A stretch of DNA of 64,000 bases from DASYDU01 sp050248495 (GTDB lineage Bacteria > Planctomycetota > Planctomycetia > Pirellulales > Lacipirellulaceae): positions 1 to 64,000 of the forward strand of contig JBFWSG010000026.1 of NCBI GenBank assembly GCA_050248495.1, given 5' to 3'. Shown here piece by piece: positions 8,099 to 17,941 of this stretch. Position numbers and translations under genes: made by a program. Each line of letters starts with the position of its first letter. Positions within the stretch are counted from its first letter, which is position 1. The notes beneath the pieces were generated by a model, which saw nothing but the letters and a program-made list of their open reading frames with translations, searched no databases and had not been told where the DNA came from.

Positions 8099-11000
8099 AT
8101 GATCCGGGCCCCACAGATCGGCGCCGCTGGGCGAGCGTGTGCGTGCGTGCTGATCGCGGCTGTGCTCGCGGCGGTTTTGCTCTTCGATGTGCACGCGGCG
8201 CGGGCGCAAGTCGACACGATGCCCGATCCGGGCTACTACATCGCCGTCAACGAGTACTATGCCGGGCAATACCGCGACGCCGAGCGGGTGTTTCGCCGGC
8301 TCACGCGGAGCGGCGTGCAGGCGGCCCAGGCGCGGTGGATCGATACGATCTGTTATCAGGCGATGCTCGGCGAGGTGCTCTACCAAGAGGGGCGCAACGC
8401 CGAGGCGCTCGCGGCGTTCGATCAGGCCTGTTTGATGTTGCTCGCGTATCCCGATTTCTTGCGGTCGGTGCAATTCGACGATCCGCGGCCGGAGCCGAAT
8501 CCGACGCGGTCGGTGGCGCCATGGGGCGCGCCGTCGCGGCCGGTGCGATTGGGTACCTATCCACGGGCGATGTCGATTGCGGTCGGCTCCCTGACCGGGG
8601 CCGCGACCGCCATGCGGCAAGGCGGCACGTTTCTGCAGGCGCAGTATTGGCGACTCAACGTGGCCGAGGTGATCCGCACGGCGGCGCTCGCCATGCGACG
8701 GCGGAACGAATTGTTGGGGCCCTTGGGGAAGCACGACAAGATCTCCAAAGAGCTGGCCACCGTGATGTCGCGCTCGAATCTGTCGCTTTCCAACCACTGG
8801 TCGCAGGCGTGGACTCAGCTGTTGTCCGGAATCGCCAAGGCGGGCGTCGGCGACGCGGATGAAGCGAAGACGCGGCTCGAGCGGTCGGTGATCGTGGGCG
8901 GGACATACGATCATCCGCTTACCGGCGTGGCGCTATTGGAATTGGGCAAGCTCTCGATGGCGGCGGGCGACCACAAGGCGGCGGCGCAATTGTTCTTTGA
9001 CGCCAGCGCCGCCGGTTTCGCTTACGACGATCTCGACGTCGTCACCGAGTCGCTCCGCCTGGGGTGGGTGAATTTTCTCGCCGGCGGAGGCGCGGGAGGA
9101 GGCGGCGCGGCCGGGCTTTATGGACCGCTGGAACCGGCGGCCAATTGGGCTCAGGCCAATCGCTTGTGGCACGTGGCGGTGACGCTGCGGCTGGCGCAGG
9201 CGGAGAATCTGCTCCGCGCGGGAAATCTGGCAGCCGCCGCAACGATCGTGGAAGACACGGGCCGGCGGCTGGGCAACATGCGCGAGGCCCGGCTCGGACT
9301 GCAGCAGATGTTCCTGCAGGCGACCGTGCAGATCGGCCGCAACCAGGTGGAGCCGGCGACCGCGTCGCTCAATCGCGCGCTGGCGGGCCAGCGGATGGCG
9401 TCGATCAAAAATTTTCAAATCCTGCGGGCAACCGAGTTGTACGAGGCGGGCGATCTGACGGCGCGAGTGGCGCCCGACGTGTTTCGGCCTCTGCTCTCCG
9501 ATCCGCGGCCGGCGGACTGGACGCAGCGATTGTTCGATACGCTGGCTGTGGCGTCGTCGCCACACGGGCCGGCATTCGACCGCTGGTTCATGGCCGCGAT
9601 GGAACGCAAAGACGTGCCGCAGGCGCTGGAAGTGGCCGAGCGATCAAAACGGGCGAGGTTCCTGGAGACGTTGCCGCTCGGCGGGCGGCTGCTCGCGCTG
9701 CGGAGCGTGCTCGAAGCGCCGCAGGCGGAATTGGGGAACGAAGCGACGATCGAGCGGCAGCAACTGTTGGCGAATTTCCCCGCTTACGGGCCGCTGGCGA
9801 GCGCCGCTGCCAAGCTCGGACAGGAAATGCGCGCGACCACGCTCAAGCAGGAGTCGGGCGCCGAAGGGCAGAAACTCACCGCGGCGCTCGACGCGTGGTC
9901 TAAGAACGTGGCGGCGCGGGAAGACGTGCTCTTGGCGATGGCGCTCTCGCCGGTACCTGCACGGCAAATATTTCCGCCGCTGCGGACGACCGAGGAACTC
10001 CAGCAGTCGCTCGGCGAGGGTCAAGCGCTCGTGGTGTTCCATGCGGCGGGCGGCCATTTGTTTGGCTTTCTGGTGAGTCGGCAGGCTGCGCACACGTGGC
10101 AAGTCGGCGGGCTCGAGCCGCTGCGCCAGGGACTCGCCGAATGGCTGCGGGCGCTCGGCAACTACAGTGCAAGCCGCGAGATGGGTGGCGAGGAGCTTTC
10201 GAGCGATGAGTGGCGCTCCCTGGCGGAGAAAATGTGGACGGGCCTGTTCGCCGACTCGCGGTTGGATCTCGCGCGGACCGCGGATCTCGTGATCGTGCCG
10301 GACAGCTGGTTGTGGTACCTGCCGTTCGAAGCGCTGGTGCCGCCACCCAACAAGAAAGCCAAGGCCGGTGCGGCTGGCGATGCGTCGATGCTGATCGAGC
10401 GGCTCCCGCTGCATTACGGGCCGACGGCGGCGCTGGCCGTGGGAGACGCGCGGCCGTTTCGTCCGCTGCGGCACACGGGAATCGTGGCGAACGAGCTGGT
10501 TGCCGCCGAGAAGAAAGAAGGGGGCGACGTCGCCGGGATGTCGCTCGCACCGCTGGAAGACGTCGTGCCGGGGCCCGTGCGACTCGTGCCGCCGCTCGCG
10601 CAGCCGGGCTACCTGCTCGCGCCGCTGTTAGACCAATTGGTGGTGCTCGACGACGTGACGCTCAATCGCAACGATCCACTCGATTGGTCGCCGTTGCCGC
10701 GGCCACGGGGGCGCGGGGGCGATTCACTCAGCGCGTGGATGGGCTTGCCGCTCGAAGGGCCGGAGCGCGTCGTGGTGACGGGCCTGCCGACGGCGGCGGA
10801 GACTTCGCTCAAGGTGTCGCGGCGCGGCCCGGGCGCGACGATGCTGCCGGGCAATGAACTTTTCCAGTCGGTGTGTGCGCTGATGGCGAGCGGCGCGCGG
10901 ACGGTACTCGTCTCGCGCTGGCGGACCGGCGGGCAGATGAACTTGCAGCTGGTGCGCGAGTTTGTGCAAGAGCTGGAACAAGCGCCCGCGGACGAAGCGT

Positions 11001-11362
11001 GGCAGCGCAGCGTGCTGTTGGCGTGGGAGACGCCGCTCGATGCGGCGCAGGAGCCGCGGCTCAAGCGCTTGGCGGAAGGCGCCGAACCACCCGGCGCTGA
11101 TCATCCGTTTTTCTGGGCGGGGTATTTGCTCGTCGATACGGGGACGGGTCATGGTGGGGCGGCGGAGCCGGACGCGAAGGCTGCGGCAGAAACTCCGGCG
11201 GCAAAAGAACAGGGAGCTGCGCCGGCCGCCAAGCCGCCAGCGGAGGGTGAGGCGTCGCCCGTAATGCCGCCGCAGAGCGAGATTGTTCCCGGTGCTCAGA
11301 AGCCGCTAGCGGAACCGGCTTCCGAGGGCCAGCCCACGGTGCCAACGGCTGACAACATGTAA
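8099..11362 (+). CDS. Exported CHAT-domain protein with helical repeat N-half; catalytic motifs degenerate
   Basis: 1087 residues from ATG 8099, which follows a GAGAGG site; a GTG at 8063 would add 12 residues. A signal/anchor segment is followed by a long Ala/Leu-rich helical region with TPR-like pairs (about residues 35-560). A CHAT (caspase-HetF-associated TPR) region follows at about 640-1015, recognisable by VIVPDSWLWYLPFEAL and GNELFQSVCALMASGARTVLVSRW. The usual catalytic His (ATHG) and Cys (LSACET) are not seen: the Cys position reads VVVTGLPTAAET. The tail is Ala/Pro/Glu-rich. A scaffold role in the periplasm is more likely than proteolysis; this is inference. Confidence 0.85.
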   Translation: MIRAPQIGAAGRACACVLIAAVLAAVLLFDVHAARAQVDTMPDPGYYIAVNEYYAGQYRDAERVFRRLTRSGVQAAQARWIDTICYQAMLGEVLYQEGRNAEALAAFDQACLMLLAYPDFLRSVQFDDPRPEPNPTRSVAPWGAPSRPVRLGTYPRAMSIAVGSLTGAATAMRQGGTFLQAQYWRLNVAEVIRTAALAMRRRNELLGPLGKHDKISKELATVMSRSNLSLSNHWSQAWTQLLSGIAKAGVGDADEAKTRLERSVIVGGTYDHPLTGVALLELGKLSMAAGDHKAAAQLFFDASAAGFAYDDLDVVTESLRLGWVNFLAGGGAGGGGAAGLYGPLEPAANWAQANRLWHVAVTLRLAQAENLLRAGNLAAAATIVEDTGRRLGNMREARLGLQQMFLQATVQIGRNQVEPATASLNRALAGQRMASIKNFQILRATELYEAGDLTARVAPDVFRPLLSDPRPADWTQRLFDTLAVASSPHGPAFDRWFMAAMERKDVPQALEVAERSKRARFLETLPLGGRLLALRSVLEAPQAELGNEATIERQQLLANFPAYGPLASAAAKLGQEMRATTLKQESGAEGQKLTAALDAWSKNVAAREDVLLAMALSPVPARQIFPPLRTTEELQQSLGEGQALVVFHAAGGHLFGFLVSRQAAHTWQVGGLEPLRQGLAEWLRALGNYSASREMGGEELSSDEWRSLAEKMWTGLFADSRLDLARTADLVIVPDSWLWYLPFEALVPPPNKKAKAGAAGDASMLIERLPLHYGPTAALAVGDARPFRPLRHTGIVANELVAAEKKEGGDVAGMSLAPLEDVVPGPVRLVPPLAQPGYLLAPLLDQLVVLDDVTLNRNDPLDWSPLPRPRGRGGDSLSAWMGLPLEGPERVVVTGLPTAAETSLKVSRRGPGATMLPGNELFQSVCALMASGARTVLVSRWRTGGQMNLQLVREFVQELEQAPADEAWQRSVLLAWETPLDAAQEPRLKRLAEGAEPPGADHPFFWAGYLLVDTGTGHGGAAEPDAKAAAETPAAKEQGAAPAAKPPAEGEASPVMPPQSEIVPGAQKPLAEPASEGQPTVPTADNM

Positions 11363-11462
11363 TCGGCGTCTTGATCGCCCGGCCGTTTGTTGGCATCATT
11401 CGCGCGCAAATGATTCGGGTGTGCGTTCTGCGCACTAAACACCCCTTTTTGCCGAATTTCTC

Positions 11463-11491
11463 TTGAATTGCGCAGCGGCTGTATAGATAAT
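11463..11491 (+). promoter_or_regulatory. Candidate sigma-70 promoter for the 11.6 kb PEP-CTERM gene
   Basis: TTGAAT (11463-11468), 17-base spacer, GATAAT (11486-11491). It would start transcription about 100 bases before the ATG at 11596. Sequence match only. Confidence 0.4.
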
Positions 11492-11595
11492 CACAGCCTG
11501 CCTGGCAGTGAATTCCGCCAGGTCTCGCGCCTTTCTGGCATTGAGAGTGGGCAATGATGCTCATTGCCACTAGTTCCCCCTAATTGGAGTCCACG

Positions 11596-14500
11596 ATGCG
11601 TCTAGGCCGCGTCAATTCCCGGGATCTGTTTGTGTCTTCTTCGACAGCAAGTTGGCGCTCGTGCCGCGGACGCATCTCGGTCCTCGGCCTGCGAGCTCTC
11701 GGCTCTCTGATCATTGTCTCTGCGGCTCTCGTGTCGTCTTCGCGTGCGGTTAACAGCGAGTGGAACATTGCCAATGGCAATTGGAACGTACCGGCCAATT
11801 GGTCGCCCAACGGTGTGCCGGACAACTCCGGCCTAACGACCTACGACGTTTTGATTGGCAACCGTCCGATTGCAAACGGGGCGCAGGTGACTTTCATCCC
11901 CGAAGACGGCACGAGCGACACGGTCTCAACGCTCACAGTTTCCAATTCCGCCGACCTGGTCACCAACGGCTACCAAATCATCGCACTTACCCAGACGACG
12001 ATCGACGGTGCTGGAACCACGATTCGCATCGATCCCCATGCGACGCCAGGAACAGCCGCCTTTGAAACGGCCAATCTTGATTTGAACAATGGCGGCGGGC
12101 TGACCATGTCGGGCGGCATCGCCAGCGTCAGCACACAACTGGAAATCAATGCGGGCAGCGTTTTGGGAGGCCACGGCACGGTGAACGTCGGCGATGCCGA
12201 CGCCGTGGTCGAGCAGGCATTTGAGAATTCCGCGCTCTTGCAGCCACAGGGCAACACGGCCGCGCCGCAGACGCTGACGATCCACGCAAATGGCGTGGAC
12301 ACGATCGACCTGGACGGCGACAGCGAAACGGGGATCGTCGACGTCAACAACGCGCTGGTAAACGTCAACGCGGACACCGTGACGCTCGTGATCGACGGCC
12401 CGTTGGCGGATCCGTTTGGCGGCGGCGCTTCTTCGTCCCAAATCCAGATCGGCCAGCGAGACACGCTCACCTTCACGCACGATTTCTCAATCGCCGGCTT
12501 GGCGGCCGCGCCGGTGCTGGTGCAGATGACCGGCGGCAACGCCGTGGCAACGCTAAACGGCGCGGGCGCCATCACGTCAATCCAAAATAGCACCTGGACG
12601 ATTACTGGCGCGGCGCGAATTGACAACGACATGACTTTCATAGGGACGACTAATACGATCACGGTTAACGCCAACTCGTCGCTGACGCTCAATGGGTCGG
12701 TGACGATTCCTGATGCGTCGGCTTTGAGCATGACGAGTTCGACGGATCAGCTGATTATCGGCGGCGAAGTCAGCATCAACGAAGCGGCAGGCGACTTCAA
12801 CTGGGATGGTCCGGGAACGGCCGCCACGACCGTCCAGGGCACCGGACAATTGACCCTCAACGTGAACCGGGTCGATACGACGGACGACGTTTACGGCGGA
12901 ACGTTGAATCTGAACGACGACGGTGACGTTTCCGTGAACAACACAGCCAACGTCTGGACGCTAGCCGGCACGCTGAACAAGAACAACGTCGGCACATCCT
13001 CAGTCACAGGCGACGCGGTCAACGTCACGGGCGCGGTTGTCGTGAGCGCCGGACAGTTGACGATGCCGACAACGACGCTGGCGTCCACGTCCAACGTCAC
13101 CGTCAATGGGACGATGACTCTCGGCGGGGCGTCGACGCTCGCTGGGCCGACGGCGGTCACGGGAACCGGTCTGTTGCGGTTGCTGGGCACTTCGACCGTG
13201 ACGGCGAACACGACGATCAACACGAGCTCGTTTGATTGGGACGGAGCGGGCTCCGGCACGCTGCACACGATCAACGACGGCGTCGTCTTTACCATCAATT
13301 CCACGACATTGGATGCCGACGATGCGGGCGACATGGACGACCCCATCAACGTCGGCGGCAACGGCGGCACGCTCGCTGTCAACAACGTGCCGAGCTGGAC
13401 CATGAACCGGACTTTGACCACGAATACGTCTGCTTCCGGTATCACCTCGATTAATGGCAACTCGCGGATGATCATGAGCGGCGCTTTGGCCATTTGGAAT
13501 GCGAATGGGCAAACGGCCGTGAACGCGCCGGTCACTTTTGGCGCAGGCTCGACTGCCAACATCGCCGCTGGCGGATTTATCCGGCTCAACGGCGGCGACA
13601 ACGTATCGGTCTTTAATCGGATCGAGGGGGCCACGATTAACGGACCCGGCACGCTGATTGCGATCAACACTCGCCAGTTGCGCGGCTTCGGCACGATCAA
13701 TGCGCCGATCACGTTTCAAAACAGCTCTTCGCTGCGGGCCGACGACGGCACACTGACCATCGGCGGGACGATCAACGAAGTCAACACGATCGGCACGGCG
13801 GATGCTGACGGGACTCTCAACGTCGTGAATGCCTGGAACAGCAACGTCGCGGCCAACGTCGTTTTGAACGGCGGCACGCTGCAAGGTGGCGCGATCACGG
13901 TGGCAAACGCGAACGGCATCAGCGGCCGAGGGCTCGTTACTTCACTCATCGTGAACAACACGCGGCTGACAAGTACGTATGGCACCCTGGTTTTTCAAAC
14001 CGCGGCGAACGACAACGACTGGGACGGGGCAGGCAACAGCGGCACTCTCGAAGCCAGCACGGGCGGCACGCTTGAAATTCGGGACAACGCGACATTTGGC
14101 TTTGGTGGCACGGTGATCGCGATCCAAGGATCGACCGTCTACGCCAACGGCTTCGGCCTGGACTTCAATCCAGGGTCCTCCTTGCAACTCAATGGAGGCG
14201 GCACGTACCGATCCACCAGCTCCACCGACATCGGCGGCACCGTCAGCACGCTAGCCGGCGCCGATTCCACGATCCAAGTCACCAACAATTTCTTCCTGAC
14301 GTTTGAGACGGGTAGCGCTACGTCGTTAGGCGGCAACCTGCGGCTCGTGAACAACAACATCAACATCGAAGCCGGCGCGACGTTTTCCAGCACCGGAGGC
14401 GCGATTATCGTGCCCGACGGCAGCCATCTCGTGGCCGACAACAACGCCGACATCGTCGTGCTCTTGAACATGCAGGGCGCCTTCCGGCCAGGCAATTTCG

Positions 14501-15129
14501 AGGGCATCGGCCGGGTCGAGCTGCTCGACTACCAGCAGGCCGACACCGGAGAACTCTACACCGAGATACGGGGCACCGGCCTCAACCAATTCGATCGGCT
14601 CGTCGTCAGCGGCGACGCGGTCGTCGACGGCTATTTGAACATTGACATCGACGAAGTGTCGCCCGGCGTGCCCTTCGTGCCCGCGCTGGGCCAGACGTTC
14701 AACATCATCACTGCAGGGGCGGTGACGGGCCAGTTCGACTACTACGACATCTCGGGAATGCCGGCAGGGCTGGCGTTTCATGTCAAATACCTCGCCAATG
14801 CGGTGCAACTGGAGGTCGTGAACAAGGAATTCTTCGCGGCCGATTTTGACGAGGATGGCGACGTCGACCCGACGGACTACGCCATCTGGAGGAACGCCTA
14901 CAACCTCAACCAGTTGGGAGACGCCACGGGCGACAATATTTCGAACGCGGCCGACTACTCGATCTGGCGCGATCAACTAGGTTCGATCTCCGACGGCATC
15001 CCGGGAAGCGGCTCTCTGAGTCTGGCGGCGGTGCCAGAACCCGCCTGCACCCTGCTGACGGGGATTGCCCTCGCCGCTGCGGCGTGTCTGCGCGTGGGGC
15101 GGACCAGGTTCGACCGTCGGCGACGATAG
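11596..15129 (+). CDS. Giant secreted beta-helix-like protein with dockerin and PEP-CTERM tail
   Basis: 1177 residues from ATG 11596, preceded by GGAG; an in-frame TTG at 11584 is less likely. The long N-terminal signal region ends around SSRA. The body is rich in Asn, Thr, Gly and Val with recurrent 'GTLxVNN' and 'NWDGxGxxxTxx' motifs (for example NWDGPGTAATTV, DWDGAGSGTLHT, DWDGAGNSGTLE), a stacked beta-strand architecture. Near the C-terminus a dockerin-like pair (DFDEDGDVDPTDYAIW and ISNAADYSIW) precedes the PEP-CTERM tail: VPEPAC, hydrophobic helix, Arg-rich end. Probably a surface or matrix protein; no enzymatic motif seen. The sigma factor gene follows 32 bases downstream. Confidence 0.88.
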   Translation: MRLGRVNSRDLFVSSSTASWRSCRGRISVLGLRALGSLIIVSAALVSSSRAVNSEWNIANGNWNVPANWSPNGVPDNSGLTTYDVLIGNRPIANGAQVTFIPEDGTSDTVSTLTVSNSADLVTNGYQIIALTQTTIDGAGTTIRIDPHATPGTAAFETANLDLNNGGGLTMSGGIASVSTQLEINAGSVLGGHGTVNVGDADAVVEQAFENSALLQPQGNTAAPQTLTIHANGVDTIDLDGDSETGIVDVNNALVNVNADTVTLVIDGPLADPFGGGASSSQIQIGQRDTLTFTHDFSIAGLAAAPVLVQMTGGNAVATLNGAGAITSIQNSTWTITGAARIDNDMTFIGTTNTITVNANSSLTLNGSVTIPDASALSMTSSTDQLIIGGEVSINEAAGDFNWDGPGTAATTVQGTGQLTLNVNRVDTTDDVYGGTLNLNDDGDVSVNNTANVWTLAGTLNKNNVGTSSVTGDAVNVTGAVVVSAGQLTMPTTTLASTSNVTVNGTMTLGGASTLAGPTAVTGTGLLRLLGTSTVTANTTINTSSFDWDGAGSGTLHTINDGVVFTINSTTLDADDAGDMDDPINVGGNGGTLAVNNVPSWTMNRTLTTNTSASGITSINGNSRMIMSGALAIWNANGQTAVNAPVTFGAGSTANIAAGGFIRLNGGDNVSVFNRIEGATINGPGTLIAINTRQLRGFGTINAPITFQNSSSLRADDGTLTIGGTINEVNTIGTADADGTLNVVNAWNSNVAANVVLNGGTLQGGAITVANANGISGRGLVTSLIVNNTRLTSTYGTLVFQTAANDNDWDGAGNSGTLEASTGGTLEIRDNATFGFGGTVIAIQGSTVYANGFGLDFNPGSSLQLNGGGTYRSTSSTDIGGTVSTLAGADSTIQVTNNFFLTFETGSATSLGGNLRLVNNNINIEAGATFSSTGGAIIVPDGSHLVADNNADIVVLLNMQGAFRPGNFEGIGRVELLDYQQADTGELYTEIRGTGLNQFDRLVVSGDAVVDGYLNIDIDEVSPGVPFVPALGQTFNIITAGAVTGQFDYYDISGMPAGLAFHVKYLANAVQLEVVNKEFFAADFDEDGDVDPTDYAIWRNAYNLNQLGDATGDNISNAADYSIWRDQLGSISDGIPGSGSLSLAAVPEPACTLLTGIALAAAACLRVGRTRFDRRRR

Positions 15130-15161
15130 ATTTCGGTTCCAGGGTCTTCTATCCTGGAGCG

Positions 15162-15749
15162 ATGCCGTCCACTATTTCAGGATCGACTTCCTCAGGGCTG
15201 CTCGAACGAGTGCGGGTCCGCGATGCCGACGCCTGGCGGCGGCTCGCGCGGCTGTACACTCCGCTGGTGTATCGCTGGGCGCGGCAAAGCAATCTGCAAG
15301 CGAGCGACGCGGCCGACGTGGCCCAAGAAGTATTCACTTCCGTTGCCCGCAGCATCGAAGGTTTCCGACACGATCATGCGGACTCGTCGTTCCGCGGCTG
15401 GTTATGGACGATTACGCGGAACCACATCCGGCTTCACCATCGCCGGGGCCGGCAACGGCCTGAGGCGCGGGGCGGTTCGACCGCCAATCTGCAGCTCGCC
15501 GAGCACGTGGCTGACGACGGCCCCAGTGAGCCGACAGGATTCAATGCCGAGGCGAGCCTCGTCCACCGGGCAGTGCAACTGGTGCGGTCCGACTTTCAGC
15601 CGCAAACCTGGCAGGCCTTTTGGAGGGTCGTTGTAGACGGGGTTCCGGCGGTGGACGTCGGCGCCGAACTGGGAATGACCCCAGCGGCGGTGCGGCAGGC
15701 AAAGTACCGGGTGCTGTGCCGGCTGCAGGAGGAGCTCGCAGAGGACTAG
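15162..15749 (+). CDS. ECF-type RNA polymerase sigma factor
   Basis: 195 residues, typical ECF size. Region 2 spans about residues 12-85 (YTPLVYRWARQ, then DAADVAQEVF and FRGWLWTITRNHI). Region 4 is near the end (VDVGAELGMTPAAVRQAKYRVL). ATG at 15162 follows CTGGAG; upstream starts would overlap the preceding gene. The kinase gene follows 129 bases later on the same strand. ECF factors paired with Ser/Thr kinases are characteristic of planctomycetes, where the kinase may control the sigma factor instead of a classical anti-sigma. Target promoters unknown. Confidence 0.93.
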   Translation: MPSTISGSTSSGLLERVRVRDADAWRRLARLYTPLVYRWARQSNLQASDAADVAQEVFTSVARSIEGFRHDHADSSFRGWLWTITRNHIRLHHRRGRQRPEARGGSTANLQLAEHVADDGPSEPTGFNAEASLVHRAVQLVRSDFQPQTWQAFWRVVVDGVPAVDVGAELGMTPAAVRQAKYRVLCRLQEELAED

Positions 15750-15878
15750 AATCGCCGCATCTCTTTTGCGGATGGCGACTTACGACGACGCACCGGTGCG
15801 GGCTATTTTCGCGTTGCGCCCGCGCATTGTAATTGATAGGCGGACAGTGCGGATTTGCGATCGGAGAGTTGGTTCGAC

Positions 15879-17891
15879 ATGAGCGACGGCGAGTCGCAGG
15901 GCAACCTGCGCGAATGGGAATGGGTGCTCGCGCAACTCGTCCGACGCGAAGAGGGCGTCGCGGCGCCGCTCGAAGAACGCGACGAGACGACGATCCGCGA
16001 CTTGGAAGCTCAGCTCGAAACGCTGGTCGACCAGATTCGCCAACCGCCGCCCGTCGACGACTTCGCGGAAGAGAGCGGCTGTCGGCGGGCGATCGAGCTG
16101 GTGGAGCAGATTCCGGAGCAGGGCGAACCGTCCCCAACGGCCGCGGAATTGGGCAGCATCGGTCCTTATCGGTTGGTGAGCCGATTGCGGCAAGGAGGCA
16201 TGGGGACCGTGTATCAGGCCGTGCACACTAAACTGCAGCGGCAGGTGGCGATCAAGGTGCTGCCGAAGTTCCGCATGCGCGACGCGGCCGCGGTGGCCCG
16301 ATTCGAGCGTGAGATGCAGGCCTTGGGCGGGCTGAGCCACCGCAACATCGTGGCGGCGACCGACGCGGGCGAGGCAGACGGCATGCAATACCTGGTGATG
16401 GAATACGTCGACGGCCTCGACCTGTCGCTGCTCGCGCGGCGCGTGGGACCGCTCGCCATAGCGGACGCGTGCGAGATCGTCCGCCAGGCGTCCGATGGCG
16501 TGGCCGAGGCCCATCGACAAGGCATCGTGCATCGCGACATCAAGCCTTCCAATTTGATCCTGGTCGAGGACCGCGAGCGGGAGAGCGCGACGGTGAAAGT
16601 GCTCGACTTCGGCTTGGCGCGCCTGGCCGCCGAGTTTGCCGACGACGACCTCACCAGCAGCGGCCAGATCATGGGCACGCTCAAATACATGGCGCCGGAG
16701 CAATGCACCAATAGCCGCGATGTCGACGAGCGGGCCGACGTCTATTCGCTGGGGGCGACGCTCTACCGGTTGCTGTGCGGCCAGGCGCCGTTTTCCGGCG
16801 CGCGATATGACTCGCCGCCCGCGCTCGTCGTCGCGCTCGCGCAAGAATTGCCCGAGGGGCTGCCCACGCTCCGCGGCGATCTGCCGGCGGCGCTGGTGGC
16901 CATCGTCGAAAGCGCGATGGCCAAGGATCCGGCGAAACGCTGCGCGACGCCGCGCAAGTTGAGCGAATTGCTCGCGCCGTGGTCACGCGGTGCGCAGCTC
17001 GGAAAATTGCTGGCAAGCGCTCGGGCAGCAGAACATGCACCCGAGAAGTCTCTTTCGCTTTACACGCCGTCGTCGGCGTCCGCCCTTCCATCTTCGCCGC
17101 AAGTCGCGGCAACGAAACTGAACGTTTGGTGGGTCGCGGTTCTGGCGGCAGGTGCGGTCATCGGTCTCGTCTGGCTCGCCAGCGGGACGAGGTTTCCCGC
17201 GACGCCGCCGGGGCAGGACGCCCAGGGGCAGGCGGCGGCGCCCAATCCAGCAATCGATCCGATCCAGCAGTCGCGCGAAGTCGCGGCCTGGACACTAGAG
17301 CGAAAGAATGCCCGGGTTTTCGTCAAACTCCAACGCGGCGAACAAATTGAATTGAAGGCGGGCGACGCGCTGCCCGCCGCGCCGTTTCAACTCGTTGCGG
17401 TCAACCTGGACGGCGACGCGGCGCTACGAGACAAGGACCTCGCTCGCTTCGATCAGCTTCCCCAGCTCACTTCGCTGGGATTGAGCCACACGAAAATCGG
17501 CAACGAAGGCGTAAAGCGGCTGGGCCATCTGCCGGCGCTGGAAAATCTCTTTGTCGTGGAAACGCTCGTGGGGGACCCAGGGGTTGCGGCGCTGAAAGAG
17601 TTTCCCCAGCTGACACTGCTCCAGGCTTACGACACCAAGATCACCGATCGCGGGCTGCGGCAAATTGCGGCCGGCAATCCAAAACTGGTGGAGCTTTCGC
17701 TCGTCGATTGCCCGATCACCGACAAAGGACTCGCGGCGCTCGCGCCGCTCAAACAGCTCCGCCTGCTGGCGGTCGACCGAACCGGCGTCACCGCCGCGGG
17801 CGTCGCACGGCTGCAGCGGGCGCTTCCCGACTGCGAAATTCGCAGCGATTTTTCCGCGGCCGAGATCGAGGCTGCGAGTGAAAATTTGTAG
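15879..17891 (+). CDS. Membrane Ser/Thr protein kinase with C-terminal leucine-rich repeats
   Basis: 670 residues from ATG 15879. An acidic N-terminal segment of about 90 residues is followed by a PASTA-less Hanks-type kinase at about 93-365: glycine loop RQGGMGTVYQA, VAIKVL lysine, HRDIKPSN catalytic loop, VLDFGLARL, and MGTLKYMAPEQ. A single transmembrane helix lies at about 415-437 (WWVAVLAAGAVIGLVWLAS). The C-terminal extracytoplasmic part (about 520-660) has leucine-rich repeats (LTSLGLSHTKIGNEGVKRL and similar). Architecture predicts a sensor whose outer LRRs detect a ligand and whose inner kinase acts on the adjacent ECF sigma factor or its partners. Confidence 0.94.
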   Translation: MSDGESQGNLREWEWVLAQLVRREEGVAAPLEERDETTIRDLEAQLETLVDQIRQPPPVDDFAEESGCRRAIELVEQIPEQGEPSPTAAELGSIGPYRLVSRLRQGGMGTVYQAVHTKLQRQVAIKVLPKFRMRDAAAVARFEREMQALGGLSHRNIVAATDAGEADGMQYLVMEYVDGLDLSLLARRVGPLAIADACEIVRQASDGVAEAHRQGIVHRDIKPSNLILVEDRERESATVKVLDFGLARLAAEFADDDLTSSGQIMGTLKYMAPEQCTNSRDVDERADVYSLGATLYRLLCGQAPFSGARYDSPPALVVALAQELPEGLPTLRGDLPAALVAIVESAMAKDPAKRCATPRKLSELLAPWSRGAQLGKLLASARAAEHAPEKSLSLYTPSSASALPSSPQVAATKLNVWWVAVLAAGAVIGLVWLASGTRFPATPPGQDAQGQAAAPNPAIDPIQQSREVAAWTLERKNARVFVKLQRGEQIELKAGDALPAAPFQLVAVNLDGDAALRDKDLARFDQLPQLTSLGLSHTKIGNEGVKRLGHLPALENLFVVETLVGDPGVAALKEFPQLTLLQAYDTKITDRGLRQIAAGNPKLVELSLVDCPITDKGLAALAPLKQLRLLAVDRTGVTAAGVARLQRALPDCEIRSDFSAAEIEAASENL

Positions 17892-17941
17892 TTCGCACAA
17901 TCTACGCCATTTGATTCTCAGCTCACCAGACGGACGACGCC

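Noticed and set aside
15780..16844. Minus-strand ORF opposite the kinase
   Set aside because: His/Arg-rich shadow; the kinase motifs on the plus strand are unambiguous.
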